From the NCBI GenBank assembly GCA_023853785.1, contig JAJIRX010000978.1:1-64000 (forward strand): a stretch of 64,000 nucleotides of DNA. Reading direction: 5' to 3'. Every line of letters starts with the position of its first letter. The stretch's first letter is position 1. The DNA comes from Psilocybe azurescens (lineage: Eukaryota > Basidiomycota > Agaricomycetes > Agaricales > Agrocybaceae). The position numbers and the translations under genes are program-made. Below, piece by piece: positions 36,191 through 48,564 of the stretch. The notes under the pieces were generated by a model, which was given only the letters and a program-made list of their open reading frames with translations, was not told the DNA's origin and ran no database searches.

Positions 36191-37406
36191 ATGTCTACAA
36201 CGGACCCTTCTGTTCCAATCGGCGTCGAAGAAGGCTATATCAGTGCCAATCTTAACAGCTCTATGCTTTTGAATTTTCTTATGGGTAAACCTCCACTTGT
36301 GTTCGTATCAACTCCACGAATTTATGTACGTTAGGGATGTACACCACAATATACGGAGCGACCGTGTATCTTTACGGTAAGTTCTTCCTTTCTAATGGGA
36401 ACATAGAATTGAAAGGTGCCCTAAAGTATTCAAAAAGCCAGTGAATATCAATCGTCACATCGTTCTATCAGCCATTTCAATGTTGTACCTGCTTTGTCTC
36501 TGGGAAGTTATTCTGCAATGGTACTCCCTATTTTGGCTAGACGTGATTAATGGAAATACACGGGAATCTATTTTTCTGGGAACATTGGGGAAAGCCCCAA
36601 TGGATCTGGATATTAGCTGATTTCCTTCTCTATTTTTCGTTCATTATTTCCGACGGATTACTTGTTAGTCAATATCATTAATTATCGCATAACTCTCATC
36701 GACATTTCGACACTGGCAGATCTGGCGATGCTACCATGTTTGGGGACAATCATTCTGGGCAATTTCGATTCCATTGATATTTTTGTTTGCGGAGTTATGT
36801 GTGTTCACTTTTTTGTGGACGTTTCCGTTTTAATGACATATTTTCTTAAATTTCGCAGCTCTGTTCATTGCATCCACATACTTCGATGTCTTGATCGGTG
36901 AGATAGGGCCCAGCAATGCAAATATCAAAAAAGACCACAATATCTCAAGTGCTCTGGAGTTCGTATCAGTGGGCACTACATTCATTTCAACATGTCTTAT
37001 TGGGTATAAAATACATTCCGCCTCTCGATTGGGTAGTTCACCATCCAGAAAATCGTTTAAGAGCATTACAATATTGGTCATCGAATCAGGCGCAGCTTAC
37101 TCATTTATGCTTCTATTCGATGCCATAACAGTTGTTATTCCGTCATTCACAAAATTCGGAACTCGCTCGAGTATGGCTGAGTATTATCTAGAAGCATTGC
37201 TGATTGTTGTTGCTGTACGTAATTTTCATTATCTGTCCGATGATCCTGCTTCTCTGACCTGCGATCAGGGGATGGCGCCAACCGTCTTGGTTGCAAGAAT
37301 AGCGCTTATAAACCCCAACAACACATTTGCATTACCCCCAACCGCTCTTATATCCGGTTTACAATTTGAGTCCCGACAAAGGAGTGGCCGTGAACGCAAT
37401 GAATAG
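36191..37406 (+). pseudogene. 7-TM family gene (copy 4), near-complete, 2-nt frameshift
   Basis: Exon 1 begins at 36191 (MSTTDPSVPIGVEEGYI...NFLMG), exon 2 MYTTIYGATVYLY, exon 3 NINRHIVLSAISMLYLLCLW...VINGNTRESIF. At 36586-36598 two bases are missing relative to copy 7, which puts a TGA in frame; in the restored frame the exon would go on as QWIWILADFLLY. Exon 4 is IWRCYHVWGQSFWAIS...LFAEL, exon 5 LFIASTYFD...SVGTTFISTCLIGY...ESGAAYSFMLLF, exon 6 GMAPTVLVARIALINPNN, ending at 37406 with a shortened tail. Seven hydrophobic segments are expected. The cellular role of this basidiomycete-type family is unknown. Confidence 0.88.
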
Positions 37407-37778
37407 CCGTGGCTACAGACGATGCAATGCTGACGCCGGCCGTTGAAGCTAAAAGGAATTATGGAGCGAATGGCGTCTTTGGTATAACATAGCCTTCTAT
37501 AATTCAAAACGTAAAGGCGATGGTGTATCAGTCTGTCATTGAAACTCGGTTTTGTGGTATACTAGTCCTGGTTACTATCTTGGCTTTTAAGATAGTATTG
37601 GTTGAGTGTGCCAATCCTATCACCAACCCATGCACCTGCATTCTCATTTCACATTTAAGTTCATCAGATTCCTCTGTCTTTCCCTTTTACAAAACCAATT
37701 AACGCCACCTAACATAGCCACATGAACACCCCCGACGCACACGCACGCACGCAATTCTCTCTCCTTCAGTAAAATGTC
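37407..37778. other. Intergenic stretch before the family A element
   Basis: The decayed tail of copy 4 (matching the acidic C-terminus of other copies) continues to about 37470. A short CACG(CA)-rich tract lies at 37737-37755. Nothing else is seen. Confidence 0.5.
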
Positions 37779-37786
37779 CATCTTCT

Positions 37787-39851
37787 GTGTACTTTACAGT
37801 GCCCCCATTTTCCGTTGGACTCCAATGGACTTTCACCGGACCCAGCCAATTCCAATGGACAGTCCATTGGACGTCCAATGGATTCCGTTGGACTTGACAA
37901 AATTCCGGTACCAGTCCAGTCAGAGTCCGGCCAAATTCGGTCAAAGTCCGGTCAAGTCACTTCAAGACAGAAAACAGGTGGACTGGCTGACTGGACAGTC
38001 CGTTGGACTTCCGTTGGACTTCCAGTGGACTTCCACCGGACTCTCAGCACTTAATTAGACCAGATCCAAGAGTGCTCTGTCCAGTGGAGTCCAGTGGATG
38101 TCCAGTGGATGTCCAGTGGACTGTCACTGGTTTAATTGCAGACTTGGGAGGGGAGTTAGGGACAGTAGCAGTGTTCTTGGAAGCTTTGGGAGCCATATTA
38201 AGGAAGCTAGGTCACTAGGATAATACTTCAATCTTATCTTTAATTCATGTAACAATGTAATATAATATATTGAAAACTATATACTACATTATTATCTGAC
38301 TTTGTGAATTTCACTAAGTCCAACTTTAAATTCACATGGAATGGAATCCAATTGGATTCCAACTGGAATACTTTAATCTTAGCTTAAATTTATGTGACAA
38401 TTTAATATAATATATTAAAAACTATATACTACATGATTATATACAGGTAAAAAAAAAGAAAACATAATAAAAAAGAAACAAAAAAATAGAAAGAACAGAA
38501 AAGGGGGCAGAGGGTACATTGGTGGTGTCGTCGTCCGTGTTATCAACGTGGGTTGTCCTCGCCCTCGCCCTCGCCGTCTCGTCCTCGCCTCGCCGTCCTC
38601 GCCCGCCCCGTCCGGCCTCGCCCTCGCCTCGCCTCGCCCTCGCTGCCCTCGTCCTCGCCCTCGCCGTCTCGTCTCGGCTCCCGTCTCTCGCCCTCGCCCC
38701 GCTCGTCTCGTCTCGCTCGCTGCCTCTCGCCTCGCTCGCTGTCCTCGCCCTCGCCTCGCCGGGCCCGGCCCTCGCCTCGCCGTCCTCGCCCTCGCCTCGC
38801 CGTCCACGCCCACGCCCTCGCCGTCGCGGTCCTCGTTCTCGCTGTCGCTGTCTGCCCTCGCCCTGGCCGTCTCTCGCTGTCGCTGTCGCGTCCTCGCCCT
38901 CGCCCTGGCCGCCCTCGCTGTCGCTGTCGTGGTCCTCGTTCTCGCGGTCCTCGTTTCGCCCTCGCCCTGGCCATCCTCGCCATCGCCGTCGCTGCCCTCG
39001 TTCTCGCGGTCCTCGTCCTAGCCTCGCCTCCCTCGCCTCGCTCGCCCTCGCCGCCCTCGCCGTGGTCCCGTCCGCGTCCTCGTTGTCGCTGTCGCAGTCG
39101 TCCTCGTTGGTGTGGCCGTCGCGGTCGTTTCTTGTCCTCTGTCGCGTCGGGTTGGCTTTCGCCTGGCTCCGACCGACAAGGCGGTGGTGGTGGTGGAAGG
39201 AAAAGAGTGGTGTCGGAATCAACAACGGACCGACGTGGCATCAACATGTCACGCCGCGACGTTGTTGTTACATTTGAGTCATGTGACTTCGAATGCGTCA
39301 CATCGGACCGCCTCACCCCGCGGACTGAACAAAATACAGAATTCTGTTGATAAGGACCACATACACTCAGAAAAATATATCAGTCTATTGACTCTACAAT
39401 CTCTACTGTGTTCTATGTGTGATAACTCTTTAATTGATGTAAGTTTTATTTTTCCATTAATATTTTCTTTTTATTAATACTAATATGAATAACCCTCTGC
39501 TTGCTGTCCGTTGGACTTCCATTGGACTTCCGTTGGACTTCCATTGGACTTCCATTGGACTTCCATTGGACTTCTGTTGGTCATGTCCGGTGGGATTCCG
39601 ATGGACTTCCGTTGGTCCTGTCTGGTCATTTCCATTGGACTTTGACTGCTGGTTTGGCATTATTCCAGTGGACAGTCCGCCTGGACAGTCCGTTGGACTT
39701 GTAGTCCGTTGGACATTCACCGGAATCTCACCGGAATCTCACCGGAAAATTTCAGCTGTCCTAGACCAGAAAAATTGTCATTCTGAATATAGAAAGTCCG
39801 ACGGAGTCCAACCGGAGTCCAACCAAAAAATGGGGGCCGTGTAAAGACCTC
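37787..39851 (+). mobile_element. Family A non-autonomous DNA transposon, complete, 8-bp TSD
   Basis: CATCTTCT flanks the element at 37779-37786 and 39852-39859 (the match extends to TCCATCTTCT). The left end GTGTACTTTACAGTGCCCCC and the right end, reverse-complemented GAGGTCTTTACACGGCCCCC, share CTTTACA and GGCCCCCATTTT-like cores. Both arms are packed with repeats of GTCCATTGGA/GTTGGACTTCC. The centre (38520-39110) is a low-complexity CTCGCC/CTCGCTGTCG tract. No transposase is encoded; the long ORFs on both strands in the centre are repeat artefacts. The left arm matches the inverted partial copy at 1-955. Confidence 0.9.
38520..39110. repeat. GC-rich low-complexity core (CCTCGC-type repeats)
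   Basis: About 590 bp of degenerate CTCGCC, CTCGCT and GTCGCTGTCG units at the centre of the family A element. All three frames on both strands stay open, giving Arg/Glu- or Ser/Pro-rich ORFs, which argues against coding. Confidence 0.9.
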
Positions 39852-39859
39852 CATCTTCT

Positions 39860-42800
39860 ACATTTTCCTGTCAATGGACTCAGTGCACGTCAGTCTGCAC
39901 CCCCATATAGATCAACCTGCCGCCTATGAATTCCGAGAGACTCATGAATAGCTGCGTCATGGTTGTCTGTATTTTATCGGGCTTGGGTGAAGCGGTGGAG
40001 GGGCCAGAGGGATAGACGTAATGTGGCCAAGACGATGGTGAAACAGAAGAACATTCGTGTCTATACCCAGACCTCCCATAATAGAAATAAACTCTGCTTA
40101 TGAGTAGCAGTAGTAACAGCGAGGACCTGGTGTCAATCTAGATTCGAAGCAGTGACTTTAGCGACGTGGCACAATATCGACTTAATGGACGACACTGTGA
40201 AAAGAAGACCACGGACCTCTGATATGAGACATGATCATACCCCGTACTCTTAATCCTGGCCCGAGCTGTCTTCATCCTTTCAAAGGACATCGACTTCAAC
40301 TTCATTCCTTGGTCAACATCCTCCTCTCATTCGCCGATGCCTACAACCATCTTGACAGACCGCTCGTAGGCCGCAAATGTAAGAAGAACAGTTTTGAGAA
40401 GCTCGTCGTGTACTGTGTCGTACCAGATGCTAACAGGAAACGCATGCAGGACCGTCATTCAGCTCATTCGGCACTTTAATCTTTGATTGATGTCTCCAAT
40501 CGTCTGTCTCAACTCTGTACGATGATGGATGAAAGGCGGATTTCTAAAGTTCTTCGTGTAAATTCGGTACGCTGGATGAATATTCTGGCCATGGCAGGTT
40601 AATGGAACTGAGCGATTGTGTGTACAGTATGTGTGTTGCCCGAAAGACCAGGGAAAGGAAGAGAGGGTTCGGCGCAGAGATGAATCAGATAGTTGGAATA
40701 CTAACTGTGAAAGCCTTGTGTGCCCTTGAGCTTGGAGCTTTAGCAGTAGAAAGCGTACAGGAGGAAAGTCGAAGGGGAGGTTATTCGTCGAGGTGACCTG
40801 CTTGGACATAACGAGTGAGCATTCTTATCTGGGAGAGTGTTCGACGCTCTGCGGAGCTTGAACGACTCCGAATGCTCCCATCGTGCGTTAATCCGTCGAA
40901 ATTGTGATCTGACTCTCAAGGTCATCAGCTTGACAACACTGGGCGGGTCCATGTGTTTCATCCATTTCCACGAACTCTCCGTCCCACACCTCCCCGTCGT
41001 ATTCTTTCTACACCCCTCTTTTCCTACTCACCCACGAATACAAATTCAGCCGCAACCTCAGAGCCATCCCCGCTAACCGTAAAAACCCGCTTTCCTAACA
41101 CATAATCGTGCACAATCGCCAACGACCTGTCCGCCACCTCCGCTGCGACAGCACCCGTCACAAGTCGTACACTCGTATTCTGCTTTTATATACGAGAGTA
41201 CATATGTAGTGCGAGCTGATGACGGGAGCTGTGAGAATGTAGATGTTGTCCAACTATATTGGGAAGGACGAGTGGTGATGTGTGCCTGTTAAGTTGTTGT
41301 AAGCTACGCGTGAGCACTCGTGAATCGTCAAAGGTGGAGGATAGAAGGAAAGAACCCCAACGTCTATAGATAAGACGAACAGAGCATAGAAACGTACGCA
41401 TTTACGTCCACGCATGTATAAGGACCGTGTGCGTCCAGATAGGCCCTCCATCGAAAAAATTCACCTATTACACAACGACCTTACCGCTAGTATAAAGTGG
41501 CATGGCCTCAGGAGGATTATCCTGGTGGTCATTTACATTCATCCATTAACTCATCATGCACATGCGCTGGAGGCTGGAGCAGACGGATGAGACGGTGAAG
41601 GTCGACAGCGAGGTCCTAAGTGTACAAAAAGATTGAGCAGAATCTCAGCAACCAATCATAGAGTGTGCGCGCATGTACATGGCGGGAAGTCAACGTCCGG
41701 GTGCTAGGGGAAATCGTGAAAGATAGTCAGATTGCCGCATTATTTTGGGGGAGGAGTGGGTGGGAGAGGGCGCACGCTGTGGGTGGACTTGAAAGCCAGA
41801 GGCAGCAGGTGTACCAGTGACGTCAAGATTCGAGCTATGCTTGGAATCGAGGTACTCGCGCGGTTCAACACAACGAGATTCCTCTCACCGTTCATATTCC
41901 GAGTTCGCGGTTCCTCCTCTGCATCCATTAACAGTGCTCGCTCAAATATTCAGCCACAACATCCCTCAACCTTGACCAACACAGTCCCCCCTGTCACGAA
42001 GAAATCTTCTCATCCCTCAACGCGGTGTTCGAGATCCGCGCACTGTCCAAGAATGTCGATATGTCGAGGAGCGTCTTCGTGAGATGTATTTATTAAATTT
42101 CGGGTTCCTGGTTCGAATTCTGAGCTTGGTGCCGTTGAGAGCAAAAGGAGAGTGAGGACGCGGTCGCGGATACTATTGATGTTATGGAAGAATAAGTAGC
42201 GGTACAACCGAGCAAATTAAATAGACGTAGGGTTTCCTACCGATGAATCGGTATAACAACCAAATTTCCATCAGCCAGCATGACCTCTTCCCGCTTATGT
42301 CCAGCCTGTAGTCGGTACCATGCCTCCCACCTCCTACACTCCCAGGAAGGGAGCGGCCATCTGGGCTCAAGGACAGCAAAGTCGAAGTGGCCAATGTACA
42401 TGTCGTCGTGTTCCCGGCGAAGCACGTCGGTGAGATGGAGAGACTGAGGCCATGTTTTTGAGTCCACGTAGAGGAGGACAGGTACTACGGTCAGTATGGG
42501 GATGGATTGTGAAACATGCACTATAAGTACGGAATATTAATCGGTAGCATGACATAGCCAAAATATATGCCTACATGGCATTCATCCTTGTGCTCCTATG
42601 GAGATAAAGGCGAAAGGATAATCGGCTACCCGCTGTTGACGGTTAGACACAACAATTGAGTGTGTTCTTTGAGAGTCCTGGCGGAGATCAGTAAGGTTCT
42701 TGAAGGCGAGAAGGAGATCCAGAGAATAGGATGCATACGAAGTTTCTTTACAGTCGATCGATGACACTCTGGGGTACACTTGGAAAGCTTCAGAGATTTG

Positions 42801-43793
42801 TAGAACTTAAGGAAGAGGCAACAAACGGAATCGATGACGACACGACAGTCTAGGCTTTTAATCACGTGTTTATTGACCTCCCTACAATTTAAACACCGCA
42901 CTGCATAATCACCGGTATGCACTGTCCGGCATCTCATAACCTCAATATCATTGGTATGGCCCCAATCACATACCCAATGAATGTATATGCTCACGCGTAT
43001 GTCCCCACTCCTCACCCAGCTTTTCTGTATCGCCTTGCACTCAATGGGTTTGCCTTTTCTTTCCGATGCCTTGTTATTGGACTGATGATATTATGCGCTG
43101 ATGCGCAGACTTTGACAGACCCACAAGTTGAAGAAAGGGTGGTCCAGACAACTCAGATATGACTACCACATTTGAATTGAGTTTGAAATTTTCGGCACAT
43201 TTATGGCCATAGGACGGGATTTGGACTGGACGGTCGTGTTGAGGAAGGGGAAGACTCCGCTATGAACCCTTTGCGCTCCTTGTCACCGAGCGCTCTGCTG
43301 GTAAGGATCACGGAAAATCTATTTGGTGAGTAAAAATAGCTACACTGATAGGGACAAATGATGAGGAGCGGCCACTACTCGATTCATGGTTTTATTCACC
43401 GCTGATTCTCTAGTCAGAGTTTCAATCTTATCGAAGTGAGCTAGTACTAACATCCAAGACATGGGTAGATATCATTTTCAGGCTCATGACAATGGGATTT
43501 TGTCATTCGTTGCTCGAGTACTACAGACCTACTATGACTAACTTTGTCTGGATATGATTACTCATCTTAACGATAGCCATCTTCCGCATCCCGCAGCATG
43601 ACATATGATGACAGCTGGCAGTCTGCCACGTTCTGGTGTGTTGGATTCCATCCAGAACATCGCAGATAATAGACAATCTGCCGGAGCTATCATAGCAGGT
43701 TAACTGTGAGTCACTTGGTCAACATATATATTTCGGAATGTAAACAACATACGGCGTATCCGCTCCATTTCAGACTGGGTACCCTCCAAACTC
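39860..43793. other. Intergenic stretch with undecipherable gene debris
   Basis: Nearly 4 kb without a gene I can name. Minus-strand ORFs at 40459-40809, 40740-40961, 42237-42521 and 42626-43015 are dense and could be decayed exons of unknown genes, but no family motif was recognised. The text GGGCTT.TGTGAA..GGTGGAGG near 39980 also occurs near 34640. Confidence 0.35.
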
Positions 43794-45109
43794 ATGTCTT
43801 CATCAGACTTTCCGATTCCTGTAAATGTGCAAAAGGCTGTTATCAGCGCGAGCCTCAATGATTCTATGCTTTTCAATTTTCTGACAGGTATTTAAATCCA
43901 AGTACGAGAATCCAGATACACGGAGTCACGTATAGCAGGAATATACACCATGGTCTACGCTGGAACGCTTTACCTTTACAGTAAGCTCCATCTGTTCCTC
44001 GACAAATGAGGCATTAATAATCCCTAAAATATCAATAGTGTCCAAGAAATCCGCTGATCTAAACCACCGAATCGTTCTATTAGCCATTTCGGTGTTGTAC
44101 ATCCTGTGCATGGGTGTATTCATCATTGATTGGTATTACCTGGACATAGCCGTGGTCACCAACGGGGACACCCGACAGTCAATCTTCATTTACACAGTGC
44201 AAGTTAGCCCTGCATGGGTTCTTATTGTCGATGACTGCTTCTATTATTCCATGTTCATAGTATCAGATGCTCTGTTGGTTAGTACAGTAGGAGGAGGCTT
44301 GCCTAGGGAGTGCATTGAATTCATTATTTTTCTGACAGATATGGCGATGCTATCATGTATGGGGAGCTCACTACGAGTGATCATAGCCTCCTAATACTTT
44401 TCTTTGCTGAATTTGGTGAGTTGGCATGTGTATAAATTACATTTGAGATGCTTCTCTGTTGACTTGCCATACATCTTTGCAGCTCTTTTCATCACAGTGA
44501 TAGTCATGGGTGCATTAATAGGTAGTTTGGCAAGCACTGCTGCAGAAGCTACCCTCCAAAACAATATACAAAGCGCACAGATCTTCATGTCACTTGGGAC
44601 TACACTTCTCACAACTTCACTCATTGGATACAGAGTACACAAAACGACATCGCTCTCCACCGCTTCACGGTCGAAGAAGGTATTTAACCACGTTGTGATT
44701 ATAGTCATCGAGTCAGCTGCGATCTACTCTATTGTCCTCCTCGTTCTTGCAATCGACATAGTTATTCCATCATTTTCCCAGCTGGGATCAAAGGGTGTTT
44801 ACGCAGGAATATATTTGAATTCGATAACAACTATTGTTGGGGTACGTCGCCAATCATCGATATACAGCACTCGTGTTTCTGATACTGTGTCAGAGTATGG
44901 CCCCGACCATTTTGGTTGCACGAATTGCACTTATGAGTCCCGATAGCACAACTGCTCCAACGATCACACATATATCGGGCTTGGATTTTGGGACGCAACA
45001 AGGTGGTCGTAGTAGGGACTCCGCCACTGGGGAAGAGGAAGGGGCCAATAACCCCAAATACGAGGTTGATGTCGCGACTCAGCCGTTTGAAGTGAAGGGG
45101 ATTGTATAG
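43794..45109 (+). pseudogene. 7-TM family gene (copy 5), near-complete, 2-nt frameshift
   Basis: This is the most divergent copy. Exon 1 starts at 43794 (MSSSDFPIPVNVQKAVISAS...NFLTG), exon 2 IYTMVYAGTLYLY, exon 3 LNHRIVLLAISVLYILCMGVF...VTNGDTRQSIF, exon 4 IWRCYHVWG. At about 44361-44370 two bases are missing relative to relatives, so the TM4 segment (...LLILFFAEF) is out of frame. Exon 5 is LFITVIVMGALIGSL...FMSLGTTLLTTSLIGY...ESAAIYSIVLLV, exon 6 SMAPTILVARIALMSPDST and an acidic tail ending in VKGIV at 45109. The last intron is 52 nt, unlike the 54-nt form of the others. Confidence 0.87.
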
Positions 45110-46670
45110 ATGGCAAGACAAGAGCTGGTCTAGGCGATCGGCCGGTTTGCATACAGCAACTAAGTTATCCCTTGACGAGGGAACTCGACCTGTGAGTGCT
45201 GAGGCGGTCGCTCACTTCCATTAAAGCGAAGTGCAGCCTAGAGTATATACGAGTCAAGATGGATTAGCATCATACTTTCAATCTTCACGTTAGTAACAAC
45301 CGTGATCAAGTTAATAAATATAACACGCACGTGCATTGCAAAGACTGGAAGGAAGATGGAATGATACCCGCGTTTCTTTCCTGGAAAAGAGTGATGTCCA
45401 AGTGTTGGGAACAAATATTAAAAGGTCGTTGATGAAGCATTCGAACTGAAACCCAAGTTCCACCTAGATCAAATGGAAGCCTACAGGATCGTGTAAGCAA
45501 TGGTGCAATAGACGTACAAGCGAAATGGTAATGGAACCATAGCTGCCACGATATTCCTCCCGGGCCCAGCGCCCAGCACCTGCACACCGAACCAGACCAT
45601 TTCCTTCAACAGTCCACTTGCCACATTCTCCTCCACCTTATCCGCTGCATGTCCACGGCGACTTCCACCACTGTCCATGAGAGTCAGTTGGACGATGGCA
45701 GTGTTCGGCCTCTGGCTTTGGTTGGCTATCAAAGTGTGATGAGAGGGCAAGAGAGCTGTTAATACGCCGGTGTCGTGTTGGAAGATTGTCTACTTCGTTT
45801 AGACATTCGGGCTATACTATTCGTGTTGGTACTGGAGGCGTTATGAAACGTCTTGTAGAAGGCGTTTAAAAGAAGAAAAAGTGGCGGACGAAGATAATTC
45901 TCATATAGCAAGACCACCCACTCCCTCCAGACAACGTTTGCGGAGCTGACGTTGTGCCGACGTTGTTCGAGGAGACAGGCATAGCGGAAACTTCTTTGGG
46001 ATATACTGGTAATCTCGCAGGAATTTTGGTTTATATTCTGTTAAGGACGTGGGCGTGGTTGAGAGCAATAATGCCAACACGAGCGATGGTAGTGGAAGAG
46101 CCGCCTCAGAACCAGCAGAAGATCCATAGATGCCGAAGTTAACAAGAGCTGTGATAGTGGCTAGGGAAGTATTGCCAATTCAGGGGGAAATCTTTCCTCC
46201 TTATCGTTGTCCTCCTTGCAGTATCGTGATCGTTCGCTTTATTGACAGTCGCCTAATTCCCACCAATTTCGGCGAGGCGAATGACCTCTTATCGCTCACG
46301 ATCAGACCGCGGCCTTGTTCCCCGAGCTTCACGCCTAATATTATCCCTCAAAGCCTGCAGATACATCATCTTATATACACCGTATCGAGTATTGGCGTCC
46401 AATATGCCAATCTTGGTTCTTGCTTGGATACTTCGTCCCCACTGGCCACGTCCCATCCTCTTCTCTGTGGAGCTGTTGAGGTTGTGCTTATACATTGCTG
46501 TTCAAAATGGCAGGCTGATGGAATGAGGTATGGTGAGTGAGTGAGTCTGTGTGTGTGTGTGTGTGTTATATGGAGATACAAGGTCGTCGTTGAGGTGGAG
46601 GAAGGGAATGAACCAAGACGAGATGGCAAAAGTCGGAATACATTGGAAAGGAGGATTACATGAATTTTTC
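45110..46670. other. Intergenic stretch, no recognisable gene
   Basis: Short ORFs at 45306-45750 (-) and 46130-46540 (+) lack motifs. A (GT)n microsatellite lies near its end. Confidence 0.4.
46546..46567. repeat. (GT)n dinucleotide microsatellite
   Basis: About ten uninterrupted GT units. Confidence 0.9.
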
Positions 46671-46671
46671 T

Positions 46672-47568
46672 TTCGACAGTAGAAAGAGACCTTCCTCAGA
46701 TATGGGTACTTGCTGACTTTCTGTATTATCCCTTGTTAATTGTATCAGATGGCCTGCTGGTTGGTGAACATCATTTTTATCATATCATTCTCATCAGCAT
46801 CTCGACAGATATGCAGATGCTATCATATCTGGGGACAATCACTCCTAGTAATTTTAGTCCCCTTGATAATTATCGTTGCGGAATTTGGTGAGCCTCACGG
46901 ATGAAACGCATGAACATATCTATTAATGGATGTGATCACAGGTCTTTTTGTTGCAGTGACAGCCACAGAAGGATTACACAATCGCTTAGCCAGTGAGGCA
47001 AAGCCAACCTATTCAATAAAATTTCAAGTGCTCTTATATTCATGTCATTAGGCACCACCGTTATAACAACATTTCTCGTTGTGTACAGAATACACTCGGC
47101 CGCTCGTTTAAGGCATCCTCCCAGAAGACTCTTTGGACATATTCTGACATTGGTTATTGAGTCAGCCACAGCTTATTCAGTTGCATTTCTCGTCAATGCC
47201 ATCACCGTAGCCTCCCCGTCTTTTGTATTATTGGGATCACCCCAGCACATGTGCGGTACTACTCAAATGCAGCCCTGCCCATTGTTGCAGTATGTAGTTC
47301 CAATCATCTGTCTGATAATCATTTTTTGCTAACCTACAGCCAGGGGATGGCTCCAACAATTCTGATAGCAAGAGTTGCACTTATAAACCCGAACAATTTT
47401 AGTGCAAATTGCATGGAAGAACATTTAGGCTCTGAGTCCGAACAACGACAGGAAGAGGAGAATGGACTCAGATTGGGAGGAGGTATGACTAATCTAGCTT
47501 GCGGAGGACTCTTCTTTGTGTCATCACTGGCTTCGACGTGCTGCTCGAGTATTAATGAAAGAACATAA
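46672..47568 (+). pseudogene. 7-TM family pseudogene (copy 6), 5'-truncated
   Basis: Similarity starts abruptly in the middle of exon 3 (LSTVERDLPQIWVLADFLYYP, 46672 onward), so the first three membrane segments are missing. Exon 4 reads ICRCYHIWGQSLLVILVPL, with Cys replacing the Trp of IWRCYHVWG. Exon 5 changes frame near 47005-47020 (before the SSALIFMSLGTT motif) and again near 47250 (before YYSNAALPIVA). Exon 6 is GMAPTILIARVALINPNN and ends at 47568 with a divergent tail. It was never complete in this location or was truncated by rearrangement. Confidence 0.88.
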
Positions 47569-48510
47569 TTGGACATGGAATAGGGGTTACTACGAATCAG
47601 AGATATAAAATGACATCAGAACGAAGGAAATAAAATATTACGATATTTACTACGATAATGATAATCATGACAGCAATATATGCTATAGACATGTTGATAA
47701 CCCCCAACGTGCTATTAACGCTAGACGCCCTGCCTCAGATCGTCCACGTTTCAACAGGAGGTTCACAATCCCGACAATCGTCAATTAGATAGATGAATGA
47801 TGTGTACAATCTCTCCAAGGTACGAGGATCCGGGTAGTGATTCCGAAAATATAGCCCATGTGATTATTTTGATATCATGACCCAACTTCGAGTCCGTAGG
47901 GCGTAGGCGGCATTCAATACATTGGTTGTCCATCTCAATGAAAACACTGAATTTGGGGATTCTGTCTAATGCTCGTTTTACAGAGCTAAACTCGGGTCTT
48001 GATATATGCCTATCCCATTACTTCCTTAGAGCCTGCTGCAATATAACATGTGATGGGAAGGCTGTCGTAGATGTAGGACTATCCTCAATACGGCATACTT
48101 GGTAAGATATCAATAGCAGCAGATGTCATGAAATTTTATATGTTATAGCCGAAGACTACAAACGGCATGGGTGTCAAGATCATACAGAAAGATCAACAAC
48201 TTCTTGCCTTCACTATCTGTGAATTAACTAAAGCCTTTCTGCCTCTACAGACCAATAAAAATCACATATTGGCTTGTCTTTTGGTAAATAAACTGCCGCC
48301 TGTTCGCCCCCGACTGACACAATGTCAGATAGCGGGTAATTTGAGAAGATCACAGAGTCCGATCATCGCCTGATTATGGAGCTGCTCAAGCACTATAGAT
48401 ATATGAATGTATTTACAGGACATCATTGTAACCTTCTTTTCGCATCTACGGGGACTTCGGAGAGAATGGTGCTGGAAATAACTTAGACTATGAATAACTA
48501 TAGTTAACCA
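47569..48510. other. Intergenic stretch, nothing recognised
   Basis: The ORF at 48167-48373 has no known motif. Confidence 0.4.
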
Positions 48511-48519
48511 ATATATATG
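48511..48519 (+). promoter_or_regulatory. TATA-like box upstream of 7-TM copy 7
   Basis: ATATATATG lies about 50 bp before the ATG at 48565, followed by the leader variant ATCCTCAATTCTGCAGAGTTT. Predicted by position. Confidence 0.4.
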
Positions 48520-48564
48520 ACAGTATTTTGTGGATGAGGATCCTCAATTCTGCAGAGTTTTACA

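Noticed and set aside
38437..39350. Long overlapping ORFs of 150-265 codons on both strands
   Set aside because: They lie in CTCGCC-type low-complexity sequence where all frames stay open; the translations are Arg/Glu or Ser/Pro/Arg runs. They are repeat artefacts inside a transposon.
42095..42130. GGTTCGAAT stretch resembling a tRNA T-arm
   Set aside because: No matching A box, acceptor stem or anticodon arm at the right spacing on either strand; no tRNA or rRNA gene could be supported anywhere in the window.
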